The notes under the pieces are model-generated. The model was not told the DNA's origin and searched no databases. It was given only the letters and a program-made list of their open reading frames with translations. The translations under genes were made by a program, and so were the position numbers. From CAZVPF01 sp964628195 (GTDB lineage Bacteria; Planctomycetota; Phycisphaerae; Sedimentisphaerales; Anaerohalosphaeraceae): a stretch of 63,051 bases of DNA. Positions 1-8,437 of the stretch are shown here, piece by piece. How positions within the stretch are numbered: position 1 is the first letter of the stretch; each line of letters begins with the position of its first letter. The DNA lies in assembly GCA_964628195.1 (NCBI GenBank), contig CAZVPF010000019.1, positions 1-63,051 on the forward strand, given 5' to 3'.

Positions 1-97
1 ATTGAGGAGCAAGAGGTAACCCCTTACAATGACGGAAGTTATCATGAATTTGCAGAAGCTTGTGGAACCAGTCACAAAACCCCAAAAACCTAAAAAA

Positions 98-169
98 TGG
101 GCCCACCTGGATTCGAACCAGGGACCAATGGATTATGAGTCCACTGCTCTACCGCTGAGCTACAGGCCC
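98..169 (-). tRNA. tRNA with CAT anticodon (Ile2 likely, or elongator Met)
   Basis: The reverse strand folds into a full 72-nt cloverleaf: acceptor GGGCCTG pairing with TGGGCCC, D arm GCTC/GAGC, anticodon loop CTCATAA (anticodon at 135-137), variable loop TGGTC, and T arm CCTGG-TTCGAAT-CCAGG. CCA is not encoded. The first pair is G-C, so it is not an initiator. Pairs C4-G69 and C5-G68 are the determinants known to be used by TilS to make lysidine in tRNA-Ile2, and the anticodon-variable region resembles E. coli Ile2, so Ile2 (reads AUA) is favoured over elongator Met. Confidence 0.93.
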
Positions 170-283
170 TATTTTTTCCGCTGTCGGTCACAACCTTATC
201 CGGATTGTGAGAACCAAGCCGATAAACATAGTATTATAACCATCACAGCAATGGTCTCCAACAGGTTTTTGCAAATTTTTCCA

Positions 284-313
284 TAAAAAAAGGCCGCCCA
301 AGCGGACGGCCTT
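284..313 (-). terminator. Rho-independent terminator
   Basis: Inverted repeat AAGGCCG...CGGCCTT (290-313, one interior mismatch, 4-nt loop). On the minus strand it is followed by a run of T (plus-strand A run 284-291). It lies 26 nt past the stop of the minus-strand PEP-CTERM gene. Confidence 0.85.
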
Positions 314-338
314 GAAAAAGCATTTGAAAAAACAGAGC

Positions 339-1508
339 TTATTTACGCTTCCTTGTCAGTGCAAGAACGCCGAAACCAAGCAGGCCCAGTGTGGCGGGCT
401 CGGGAACAGCAGAAAGCTCAATAGTTGAGTTGATGTCATCAACAACCATATTTACACCAAGTGTGCCGCCGTAGGCAACTATCTTGTCGTTCGCTATGTA
501 ACCGGCAACAGCGGCCTTGTAAGCGTTCCAGTCGTCAAATGTAAAACCATCAGGAGTGATAGCCGGGCAATTGATAACAATTGTGATGTCCTCTATATCA
601 ACAAGGGCCGTACCGCCTGTTCTGTAACCGTCGGCAGATGAATCCCATGTATTTTCACCAACGAACAGGAACTCGCATGTAATTGTTCCGTCGACGGCAT
701 AAAGAGTGCCGTTTCCGAGGTCACCGATAACAATGTTATTATCAACCTGGAGGTTACTGCCGCCTTGTACCCAAAGCTGGCCTGTGCCTTCCTCGCCTAT
801 TCCGCAGTTGTCATTGACATGAATGTAGCTGCCATTGTTCATCCATAGCTTACCCTGAGCTCCGGCAAACAAGCCGACTTTAACATCGCCGTCATCCTGG
901 ACAACGGTAGAATTATCAAGTGTCGCCTCACCGTAACCTGATTTACCTACAATAAACCAGCCAGCAGGAGTGATCGAAGAATCGACAGCTGTAAGATAAC
1001 CCTGACTTGAGGGGTCCTGAACGGCGATTGAGACCTCGCCTGAATTAGTTGCAAGCGTACCGTTGTTCATGTACATATATCCAGCACCGATCTGCCCAAT
1101 CTTCATGTTGGTTTCACAGGTTACCATTCCGCCGTTTGTGATATTGATAGTGTCTGATGCGCCTGAACTGTTTGCGATCTTGACCTCAGTTGCGACATCA
1201 AGATGTCCACCAGAACCTACGTTTACAGTCGCATTTACCCAATTAGTCAACTGACCAAGAAGTACATTCTGCGGATTGGTGTAAGCGTTAAGGTTGATTA
1301 CCTGATTATCCGACACTGTAACTCCTTGGTTTTTGCCGGTTCTTGCGCTGTCGTCATTGAGTGGAACACGACCCTGATGCCAGTTAAGGGGGTCCATCCA
1401 GTCACTGCCGTCACCACCGCCTGCCGAACCGACCCACCAGTCAAAAGCAGCGAACGAGCTACCTGCAAAAAGGACCAATATTACTGAAATAAGGAGTGTT
1501 TTGTTCAT
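339..1508 (-). CDS. PEP-CTERM sorting domain protein, repeat-rich
   Basis: 389-residue predicted exported protein. Residues 1-20 form a signal peptide (charged MNK, hydrophobic core, SSFA-AF). The body is rich in Gly, Asn, Thr and Ser, with repeated pieces resembling right-handed beta-helix or autotransporter-type passenger repeats (GGMVTCETNMKIGQ, GTLATNSGEVSIAV). The C-terminus reads VPEPATLGLLGFGVLAL followed by TRKRK, the PEP-CTERM tail that exosortases are known to cleave in other bacteria. A purine-rich Shine-Dalgarno (cggaggaag) precedes the ATG. It is a single-gene unit with its own terminator. A surface or extracellular-matrix role is inferred; no enzymatic motif is visible. Confidence 0.88.
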   Translation of the reverse strand: MNKTLLISVILVLFAGSSFAAFDWWVGSAGGGDGSDWMDPLNWHQGRVPLNDDSARTGKNQGVTVSDNQVINLNAYTNPQNVLLGQLTNWVNATVNVGSGGHLDVATEVKIANSSGASDTINITNGGMVTCETNMKIGQIGAGYMYMNNGTLATNSGEVSIAVQDPSSQGYLTAVDSSITPAGWFIVGKSGYGEATLDNSTVVQDDGDVKVGLFAGAQGKLWMNNGSYIHVNDNCGIGEEGTGQLWVQGGSNLQVDNNIVIGDLGNGTLYAVDGTITCEFLFVGENTWDSSADGYRTGGTALVDIEDITIVINCPAITPDGFTFDDWNAYKAAVAGYIANDKIVAYGGTLGVNMVVDDINSTIELSAVPEPATLGLLGFGVLALTRKRK

Positions 1509-2052
1509 TCATCTTCCTCCGATTTGTAAACCCCGCCAAACAACGGGATTGAACAATAATAAAAAATTTACTTCATCTACCACAACTTTGTTCTACACTA
1601 CAGTTTTACAATTTGAAAACGTTTTAAGTGCCTGCCACCTCCTTTCCGCAACAAGAAACAATTTATAACCGCAATATAAGATTTTCAAAGTAACACATAA
1701 GTCAACTGTTATGTTATCAAAAAAGCCCGGCCCGGTCAAGAAAAAAACGAGTTAGTGCCGGCAAAAAATTAATTTATTAAAAGATCTTGCCGCTCCAGTA
1801 TGTTATTAAAGGCCCTAAAGGCCTATAAAATGATATTTTCTGTTAATTTGGTTATAAGTAATTAATTCGCATTTAATCACAACAAATTTCCATTAATGAC
1901 AACATAAACTAATAATTTGTAAATTTCAGATGTTTTCCGGGCCATTTTGTTTGTTATTGACTTTTTTTCCGGACATTGTTAATCTATACCTGCTGTGTTA
2001 ATTTCGGCAATTCGCTGTTATTATTCAAAAGTGCTGATTTACAGGAGTTACA
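1509..2052. other. AT-rich intergenic region
   Basis: Divergent spacer between the PEP-CTERM gene and trpS. It holds the candidate trpS promoter near its right end and a small inverted repeat AAAGGCCcTAAAGGCCT near 1808-1825. No credible small gene or known riboswitch was seen. Confidence 0.6.
1957..1985 (+). promoter_or_regulatory. Candidate sigma-70 promoter of trpS
   Basis: TTGACT (1957-1962), a 17-nt spacer, then TAATCT (1980-1985), which keeps the most conserved -10 positions. It lies about 67 nt upstream of the trpS ATG. Read by eye only. Confidence 0.4.
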
Positions 2053-3015
2053 ATGAGAGTTCTTTCGGGCATTCAGCCTTCAGGAAAGCTGCACATAGGC
2101 AATTATTTCGGGGCCATGCGTCAGCACCTTGCGTTGCAGGAGGAAAACGAGGGCTTTTACTTTATCGCCGACTACCATGCCCTGACCAGCAATCCGGACA
2201 AAAAAGAGCTTAAAGAGCATACAATAGATGTGGTTCTGGATTATCTTGCCCTCGGCCTGGATCCGGAAAAGACCGTTTTCTGGAAGCAAAGCGATCTGCC
2301 TGAGGTTACCGAGTTTGCCTGGATACTTTCCTGTGTAACCCCGATGGGGCTTTTGCAGCGCTGCGTGAGCTATAAGGACAAGGTTGACCAGGGGCTGAGC
2401 CCCAACCACGGGCTTTTCGCGTACCCTGTACTGCAGGCTGCGGACATACTGATATTCAACAGCGAGCTTGTGCCGGTCGGTGCAGACCAGAAGCAGCACA
2501 TAGAGGTTACACGCGATATCGCAGTCAAGTTCAACAATACATACAAAGAAATACTGACCGTACCTGAGGACCAGATAATCGAGTCCGTTGCTGTGGTGCC
2601 CGGAATAGACGGTCGCAAGATGAGCAAGAGTTATGACAACACAATCCAGATGTTCGACGACGAGAAAAAGCTTCGCAAGCGCATAATGGGGATAGTCACC
2701 GATTCGACGCCGGTCGAGGAACCCAAGGACCCTGACAAATGCAATGTTATGGCGCTTTTGAAACTCGTTGCCGATGAAAACGAAATACAGCAGTGGCAGG
2801 ACCGCTACCGTGCGGGGGGCATGGGTTACGGCGATGTAAAGAAAAGACTTTTTGAGCTTATCATGGAATACTTCGCCCCGTACCGGGCAAAACGGGCCGA
2901 GCTCGAAAAGAACAGGGACTACGTGGATGAAGTGCTGGCAAGCGGAGCCGAGCGTGCAAGGCGGGTCGCGCGTAAAACGCTAAGCAAGGTGCGCAGGGCC
3001 GTGGGGTTGGGATAA
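2053..3015 (+). CDS. trpS: Tryptophan--tRNA ligase
   Basis: Class I aminoacyl-tRNA synthetase of 320 residues that charges tRNA-Trp with tryptophan using ATP in the cytoplasm. The HIGH-type signature is HIGN (residues 15-18, after SGIQPSGKL) and the KMSKS loop is GRKMSKSYDN in the middle of the protein. Length fits bacterial TrpRS (about 325-335). The start is fixed by an AGGAG Shine-Dalgarno 6 nt before the ATG. Its stop overlaps the next gene's ATG by one base (TAATG), so it is translationally coupled to the DUF2007 gene, with scpA following in the same transcript. Catalytic elements look intact. Confidence 0.97.
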   Translation: MRVLSGIQPSGKLHIGNYFGAMRQHLALQEENEGFYFIADYHALTSNPDKKELKEHTIDVVLDYLALGLDPEKTVFWKQSDLPEVTEFAWILSCVTPMGLLQRCVSYKDKVDQGLSPNHGLFAYPVLQAADILIFNSELVPVGADQKQHIEVTRDIAVKFNNTYKEILTVPEDQIIESVAVVPGIDGRKMSKSYDNTIQMFDDEKKLRKRIMGIVTDSTPVEEPKDPDKCNVMALLKLVADENEIQQWQDRYRAGGMGYGDVKKRLFELIMEYFAPYRAKRAELEKNRDYVDEVLASGAERARRVARKTLSKVRRAVGLG

Positions 3016-3254
3016 TGGCAGATAAGCTTGTTACAATAGCAGAATTTAACAATGCTATGGAAGCGAACATGGCGAGGCTCGAACTGGAGGCCGGGGGGAT
3101 ACGCGCCGAAGTCGAGGGCGACCTGCTTCCCTACAGCGGGGTTGCAGGCAGGCTCGCGGTATGCGAGGTTAAGGTGCTGCAAAGTGACGCCCAGGCAGCG
3201 GCTAAAATAATTGAAGATTACATCGACAGAACTAAAGGCGGCGAAATTGAGTGA
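3015..3254 (+). CDS. DUF2007-like small protein
   Basis: 79-residue cytoplasmic protein resembling the DUF2007 (putative signal-transducing) family, whose members share an N-terminal strand, a helix of the type NAMEANMARLELEAGGI, a second strand region and a C-terminal helix. Here: VTIAEFNNAMEANMARLELE, then YSGVAGRLAVCEVKVLQ, then a helix rich in Ala. Family function is unknown. The ATG overlaps the trpS stop and the 3' end overlaps the scpA start, so it is the middle gene of a coupled three-gene transcript. Assignment rests on overall pattern and size, not on catalytic residues. Confidence 0.75.
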   Translation: MADKLVTIAEFNNAMEANMARLELEAGGIRAEVEGDLLPYSGVAGRLAVCEVKVLQSDAQAAAKIIEDYIDRTKGGEIE

Positions 3255-4275
3255 ATACAGGGTAGATCTTGAAGTTTTTTCCGGCCCGCTGGACCTTTTG
3301 CTCTACCTGGTCCGCAAGGATGAGGTGGATGTTTACGATATCCCAATCGCGAGGATAACGGGGCAGTATCTGCATTATATCGAGATGCTCAAAATGCTTG
3401 ATATCGACGTGGCAGGCGATTTTCTTGTTATGGCTGCGACTCTTATGGAGATAAAGTCGGCGATGCTGCTGCCCAGCACCGAAGAGCAGGAAGGGGATGA
3501 AGGGGAGATGGACGACCCGCGCAAGGAACTTGTCAGGCAACTGCTTGAATACAAGAAGTTCAAGGACGCAGCAGGGGTGCTCACGAGTAAAGCCGAACAG
3601 AGAAGCGAAAAATTCACCCGTCCGGACAGTATTATTTCGGAGCTTAAAGACCAGCACGAGCCGGAAGTTGATATGGACCAGGTGAGTATCTGGACGCTGC
3701 TGGAGGCTTTTGAAAAGCTGATGGAGGCGACCGGCAACCTGGCAAGCTACGAAAACATAAAAGACGACACGCCGATAGACCTTTACCAGATAGAGATACT
3801 GCACCGGCTGCAGAGCGAAGGGCCGGCGACTTTTGAAGACATATTCAAAAACAGGGAAAGCAAGCTGGTGATGGTCGGGCTTTTCCTTGCCCTGCTTGAG
3901 CTTATGCGCGACCAGCTTATCTCCGCGGAGCAGCGGGAGGGCAATGAATCGATCTACCTGCGGGCTCTTACCAGCGAACCAGCCGAGGAGGCGGTTAAAA
4001 ATGCGATAATATCAAGCGACGCTGAGCAAGAAACCGCTCAAAAACCCGAGGATACGCCGAGCCAGCAACAGGAACCCGAAACAGAGCCTCAGGACACGGA
4101 GCCTGCGGAGCATACGGAACATCCCCAGTCCGAACCCCAGCAGGAACAACAGCCGCATAAACCGAGGATACCTATCATCGAACTTCCGGCCAGGCGAAAG
4201 GCCCAAAAACCGGAATATGAAAGCGCAGGGCAAACGAACAACTTCCAAAATCACCCTGACAAGCAGGCGGATTAA
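3247..4275 (+). CDS. scpA: Segregation and condensation protein A
   Basis: 342-residue kleisin subunit of the bacterial SMC-ScpAB condensin complex, which bridges the SMC heads during chromosome segregation. The N-terminal ScpA signature is clear (YRVDLEVFSGPLDLLLYLV), with the helical middle and the C-terminal winged-helix region around LLELMRDQLISAEQ. After residue about 255 it carries an unusual tail of roughly 85 residues rich in Gln, Glu and Pro, absent from most ScpA, probably disordered. TTG at 3247 is chosen as start because AAAGGCGG lies just upstream; an upstream TTG at 3211 is also possible. No scpB or smc is in the window. Confidence 0.93.
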   Translation: MSEYRVDLEVFSGPLDLLLYLVRKDEVDVYDIPIARITGQYLHYIEMLKMLDIDVAGDFLVMAATLMEIKSAMLLPSTEEQEGDEGEMDDPRKELVRQLLEYKKFKDAAGVLTSKAEQRSEKFTRPDSIISELKDQHEPEVDMDQVSIWTLLEAFEKLMEATGNLASYENIKDDTPIDLYQIEILHRLQSEGPATFEDIFKNRESKLVMVGLFLALLELMRDQLISAEQREGNESIYLRALTSEPAEEAVKNAIISSDAEQETAQKPEDTPSQQQEPETEPQDTEPAEHTEHPQSEPQQEQQPHKPRIPIIELPARRKAQKPEYESAGQTNNFQNHPDKQAD

Positions 4276-4669
4276 AAGCTCTTACATCACAGCAAAACAC
4301 TTGTTGTCCCAGCAAAACGGTAGGATAAAGCTAAAAAGCCCTAACTCAGTCCTATAATTTCCCTCTTTCGTTTTTAGAAGCTATGTGCAAATTCCATCAT
4401 TCCAATAAACAATATTTCTTTTTACCCCTCAAAAAACACCTATAAAACACAGGGGAATAAAGAAAATTTTACTTTTTGACATAAATTTCCTTTTTAATGC
4501 GTAAAACAAAAAAAATATTTTTTTTCATTCATTAATCCCCTCTTTTCATTAGCCGAATGATAAGCGGCTGAACGAGTTTTGCATGAACATGAAAATGCGG
4601 GTCCCGCTTATTGCCCGTAATTTGAAAATTAAACAAGGAAATTTTACACATTTTTTGGGAGCTGATTCA
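4276..4669. other. AT-rich intergenic region before the chemoreceptor gene
   Basis: About 390 nt with no credible gene. Contains a small hairpin AGCCG-aatgataag-CGGCT at 4552-4570 upstream of the chemoreceptor. An in-frame ATG at 4583 exists but the added 29 residues look like untranslated sequence. No clear sigma-28 promoter was found. Confidence 0.5.
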
Positions 4670-6664
4670 ATGAAGAGTAAATGGACCATCGGAAAAAAGA
4701 TTTCTTTCGGGTTCGGGCTGGTGCTTTTCGCGCTGGCACTATTGGCGTTCTGGTCGGTGTCGGGTATCGGCACTATCGTGAGCGATGCCACTGAAGTCAT
4801 CGGCGGTAACAAACTTCGGGGCGAGATGACGCAGCGCGAACTTGATCATCTTAACTGGGCAAACAAGGTAACCGAACTGCTTACCGACGAGAATGTGACC
4901 GAGCTGAATGTGGAAACCGATCCGCATAAGTGCGCATTCGGGCAGTGGTATTACAGCGATGCGCGTAAACACGCCGAGCATCTTTGTCCGCAGATCAAGG
5001 GTGACCTTGACGCCATTGAAAAATGGCATACGGAACTGCACGAGTCGGCAAAGCATATCGGCGAGACATTCACACAGGCCGATCTTATGCTTAGCGCGGA
5101 GCTTCAGCAGAAAAAGGTCGACCACCTTACATGGGCCCACCAGGTCAAGGATGTATTTGTAAATACCGACCTGGCCGAGGCAAAGGTCCAGACAGATCCT
5201 CATAAGTGCGGTTTCGGTTTGTGGCTTTATTCGGATCATGTTAAGAATCTTCGCAGCGAGGACCCTGAGTTTGATCGAATATGCGCAAAGATAGAGGCGC
5301 CTCACAATCGGCTTCATGAAAGCGCAATACACATCAACCAGATGCTCAAAGAGGACAAACGCAAGGAAGCGGCGAACTATTACATGGAAAACACAAAGCC
5401 TCTTGCATATGAAGTTTGCGGTTTTATCGATGATATAATCGCATGGAACGACGCCCAGGTCGATGGTATGCAGAAAGCACAGAACATATTTGCCACCAAA
5501 ACAAAGCCCTGCCTCGAAAAGGTTCAGGGATACCTCACGGGTGTTCGTGACACCGTTGCGGAAAACGTAATGACCGACGAGCAGATGCTACACCACGCCG
5601 CTCAGACACGCTGGGGTGTTATAATTGTCAGCATCGCGGCATGTGTTGCGGGACTTGGTGTCGCGATAAGCATCATATTAGGTATCAAGAAGGCTCTTTC
5701 GAGAATAGCTTCGTCGCTTGGCGAAGGGGCTGAGCAGGTTGCGGCAGCCTCCGAACAGGTTTCTGCTGCTTCGCAGTCACTGGCTGAGGGCGCGACCGAA
5801 CAGGCGGCGGGTCTGGAGGAAACTTCTTCCAGTCTTGAAGAGATGTCCTCGATGACCAAGCAGAACTCCGAGAACGCCCAACAGGCAAACAGTCTCTCGG
5901 AAGAGGCAAAGCGCGCGGCTGACAACGGCAGCGAAGCTATGGAGCGAATGAACCAAGCGATCCAGGAGATTCAGAAGTCCTCCGATGAGACGGCTAAGAT
6001 AATCAAGGTTATCGACGAGATAGCTTTTCAGACAAACCTTCTCGCTTTAAACGCAGCGGTCGAGGCGGCACGCGCAGGCGAGGCGGGCAAGGGCTTTGCA
6101 GTCGTCGCAGAAGAGGTTCGCAACCTTGCGATGCGCTCGGCGGAAGCTGCCAAGAACACGTCAGAGATGATTGAAGAATCTGTCAAGAACTCGCAGAACG
6201 GGGTCGACATCGCAGAAGAGGTCGGTAAGGTTCTGGAGAATATAGTAACAGGCATCGGTAAGACAAGCGGGCTGGTTTCAGAGATTGCGGCGGCATCCAA
6301 AGAGCAGGCGACCGGTATCGAGCAGGTCAATTCGAGCGTCGGCCAGATGGACAAGGTTACACAGCAAAATGCGGCCAATGCCGAGGAAAGCGCAAGTGCA
6401 TCGGAAGAGCTCAGCGCCCAGGCCGAACAGATGAACCAAATGGTAAGAGAGCTGCTTGAAATGGTTAACGGAAGCGGCGGTACCGCGAACACAAACACCA
6501 CCCAGAAGAAGAACAGCGGCAAGAAAAACCGTCTTAACCAGAGCGACCAGACTTATCACCATATAGCAAACGGAAACTCGAAAAGAGGCGTAAACCGCAA
6601 CCAGCATTCTCAGCAGAATTCTGTATCGCAGTCAAGTCATGAATTTGAAGAATTCAACGGCTGA
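4670..6664 (+). CDS. Methyl-accepting chemotaxis protein with tandem CZB domains
   Basis: 664-residue membrane chemoreceptor. TM1 is about residues 11-31. Two chemoreceptor zinc-binding (CZB) domains follow, each with the H-x2-W ... C-x2-G-x-W signature: H60/C88/W93 and H152/C180/W185. TM2 lies near residues 315-340, then the cytoplasmic signalling coiled coil with the highly conserved tip (KVIDEIAFQTNLLALNAAVE). The CZB pair sits between the two TM segments, so it is predicted to be extracytoplasmic. ATG 4670 is chosen because GGGAG precedes it and the 21.2 kb paralogue (662 aa) starts at the same place. No cheA, cheW or cheB lies nearby. Zinc or redox sensing is inferred. Confidence 0.93.
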   Translation: MKSKWTIGKKISFGFGLVLFALALLAFWSVSGIGTIVSDATEVIGGNKLRGEMTQRELDHLNWANKVTELLTDENVTELNVETDPHKCAFGQWYYSDARKHAEHLCPQIKGDLDAIEKWHTELHESAKHIGETFTQADLMLSAELQQKKVDHLTWAHQVKDVFVNTDLAEAKVQTDPHKCGFGLWLYSDHVKNLRSEDPEFDRICAKIEAPHNRLHESAIHINQMLKEDKRKEAANYYMENTKPLAYEVCGFIDDIIAWNDAQVDGMQKAQNIFATKTKPCLEKVQGYLTGVRDTVAENVMTDEQMLHHAAQTRWGVIIVSIAACVAGLGVAISIILGIKKALSRIASSLGEGAEQVAAASEQVSAASQSLAEGATEQAAGLEETSSSLEEMSSMTKQNSENAQQANSLSEEAKRAADNGSEAMERMNQAIQEIQKSSDETAKIIKVIDEIAFQTNLLALNAAVEAARAGEAGKGFAVVAEEVRNLAMRSAEAAKNTSEMIEESVKNSQNGVDIAEEVGKVLENIVTGIGKTSGLVSEIAAASKEQATGIEQVNSSVGQMDKVTQQNAANAEESASASEELSAQAEQMNQMVRELLEMVNGSGGTANTNTTQKKNSGKKNRLNQSDQTYHHIANGNSKRGVNRNQHSQQNSVSQSSHEFEEFNG

Positions 6665-6688
6665 TTTCGGGCGATCCTTTCAAATTTT

Positions 6689-6722
6689 CCCCGCGCAGGC
6701 AAGGTCTGTGCGGGGTTTTTTT
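6689..6722 (+). terminator. Rho-independent terminator of the chemoreceptor gene
   Basis: Stem CCCCGCGCAG / CTGTGCGGGG with loop GCAAGGT, followed by TTTTTTT on the plus strand, 25 nt after the stop. Confidence 0.9.
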
Positions 6723-6763
6723 ATGCTGAAAATTGAAATCAATCGAACCGAACACCAGGCGTT

Positions 6764-7957
6764 TTAAGAGGCCAGGAGTTTTGATATCCAGCCTATAGCC
6801 ACCCACGTGCCGACCGCGCTTCCGAGGTTTGCGAAAACAACTACCATGAAAATCTTTATCACAGGGTTTGTCCAGAAGCCCTTTACGGATTCTATCGCGT
6901 GGGGCAGGTCCTTGAAATCGGCGACGGTCGGTTTTCTGACCCAGGCCTGAACGATTCCTGCTGGGAACCCGGCGGCTATCAGGGGGTAAAGACTTGTCAG
7001 CGGAGCGGCGATAAATGCCGTTACCACCGAAAGCGGATGCCCAAGGGCCGCTGCTGTGCCGACCGCCGAGAATATGCCGTTGACAAGTATCCACAGCAGG
7101 ACCGACTCGGTGCCGGTCTCCGTGCCGCCCTTGATGAACCCTGCGGCAAGCAATGCGATTATAAGAACGGGCAGAGCCCATTTGAAAACCGCCATCCATT
7201 TCGACGGGGGCGGGATTTTGGTTATCTCACCAAGGTCATGCTCGGTGTTTATGTGTTTCTGTATGCCCGGTGTGTGGCCGGCGCCGACAACGGCGACAAT
7301 CTTTTGACCCGGCGCGGTGCGAATCTTCTCAGCAAGGAAAATATCCCGCTCGTCGATCAATCTTTCCTTAATGCCGGGGAACTTCTCGGAAAACTGCTCC
7401 ATCACCGCTTCGAGCTGATCCTTCTTTTTCATTTCCTCAATGGTTTGCTCGTCGATCTCCTCGCCAACAAAAACCGAGGCGATAACCTGGCTGAGCAGGT
7501 TAAGCTTATTCCAAAAACTAAGGGAACCCCAGACTCTTTTAAGAGTGATCTCAACATCCCTGTCGGCAAGTAATATTTCGGCGTTATGCTGCTTCGCCGA
7601 ATTAATTCCCTGTATCATCTCGGCGCCCGGCTCGACGCCGAACTGCCTGCCCAGACGCTTGTAAAAAGAGGTCATGATAAGCTGCGCCATCAAAAAGACC
7701 GACTTGCGTTCGCGAATGACCTTGAAAATATTCATTTTTTCCCAGGAGTCTTTTTCAACAATAGATTTGTACCGGCCCGGGCAAAGCTCTACCGCGACGG
7801 TGTCAGGGCGGACAATTTCCACTGTGCGTTTAACGTCCTCGACACTTTCCTTCGAGACGTGCGCGGTTCCGACCAGGTAAACCTCCCTGCCGTCTATATT
7901 GAGCGATGTTACGCTTTCGGGGAGTTGCGATTGGCTTTCAGGGCTGGGCTGTTCCAT
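6764..7957 (-). CDS. TraB/PrgY-family membrane protein
   Basis: 397-residue protein with an N-terminal TraB domain: GTAHVS at residues 30-35 and a second glycine/histidine motif, VVGAGHTPGI, near residue 220. These are the two conserved motif regions of the TraB/PrgY/GumN superfamily, some members of which are metalloproteases. The last roughly 150 residues contain four hydrophobic stretches (for example WALPVLIIALLAAGFI), predicting a membrane anchor. It lies 10 nt after fucU and is probably the last gene of the fucI-fucU transcript. Known members (Enterococcus PrgY, human TRABD) modulate peptide signalling; the role here is unknown. Confidence 0.85.
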   Translation of the reverse strand: MEQPSPESQSQLPESVTSLNIDGREVYLVGTAHVSKESVEDVKRTVEIVRPDTVAVELCPGRYKSIVEKDSWEKMNIFKVIRERKSVFLMAQLIMTSFYKRLGRQFGVEPGAEMIQGINSAKQHNAEILLADRDVEITLKRVWGSLSFWNKLNLLSQVIASVFVGEEIDEQTIEEMKKKDQLEAVMEQFSEKFPGIKERLIDERDIFLAEKIRTAPGQKIVAVVGAGHTPGIQKHINTEHDLGEITKIPPPSKWMAVFKWALPVLIIALLAAGFIKGGTETGTESVLLWILVNGIFSAVGTAAALGHPLSVVTAFIAAPLTSLYPLIAAGFPAGIVQAWVRKPTVADFKDLPHAIESVKGFWTNPVIKIFMVVVFANLGSAVGTWVAIGWISKLLAS

Positions 7958-7967
7958 GCTACTGTTA

Positions 7968-8393
7968 TTAAATAACTCCTTTTTTAAGAATTACATTCGC
8001 ATACAGCGCACTTTCGCCTGTTGCGACAACTCCATAAGCCTGTTTGGCCCGTTCGTAAAAAGCGAACCTTTCGACAAATTCAAAATCGCTGAACTTTTCG
8101 CCGCTGTCGGTGATTACCTTCTTATATTCGGCCCAGATCGTCGGTTTAGTATCGTCACCGGGGACAACCTGCATAAGGGCGACGGAGTTTTGCACATAGG
8201 GGTCCAGCGGGAAAAGCTGCAAAATCGCTTCGAGCAGCTCGGGGACACCGTGGCCGTCTGCGCGGTACAACCTCTGTGCCATAGACGCGGCGGGGAAATT
8301 GCCGTCGGCGATAACTATCTCGTCACCGTGCCCCATTTCCATGAGGCACTTGAGCAAGTCCGGTGAGATTATCTCCGGTATACCTTTTAACAT
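7968..8393 (-). CDS. fucU: L-fucose mutarotase, RbsD/FucU family
   Basis: 141 residues, typical for FucU, which interconverts the alpha and beta anomers of L-fucose and feeds fucose isomerase. The family hallmark LLKCLMEMGHGDEIVIADGNFPA near the N-terminus contains the catalytic-site His of the MGHGDE motif, and the C-terminal YANVILKKGV matches the usual FucU ending. AAAGG precedes the ATG by a good distance. It lies 44 nt downstream of fucI on the same strand, which supports FucU rather than RbsD. Confidence 0.92.
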   Translation of the reverse strand: MLKGIPEIISPDLLKCLMEMGHGDEIVIADGNFPAASMAQRLYRADGHGVPELLEAILQLFPLDPYVQNSVALMQVVPGDDTKPTIWAEYKKVITDSGEKFSDFEFVERFAFYERAKQAYGVVATGESALYANVILKKGVI

Positions 8394-8437
8394 TTTACAA
8401 GCCTTTCAAAGCCTTTGGCCCGTTCGAGTTCGGGGAG

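Noticed and set aside
29..286. Open frame of 85 codons on the plus strand over the tRNA
   Set aside because: Its middle reads WAHLDSNQGPMDYES, the well-known translation of the antisense of a tRNA; the sequence is the tRNA gene.
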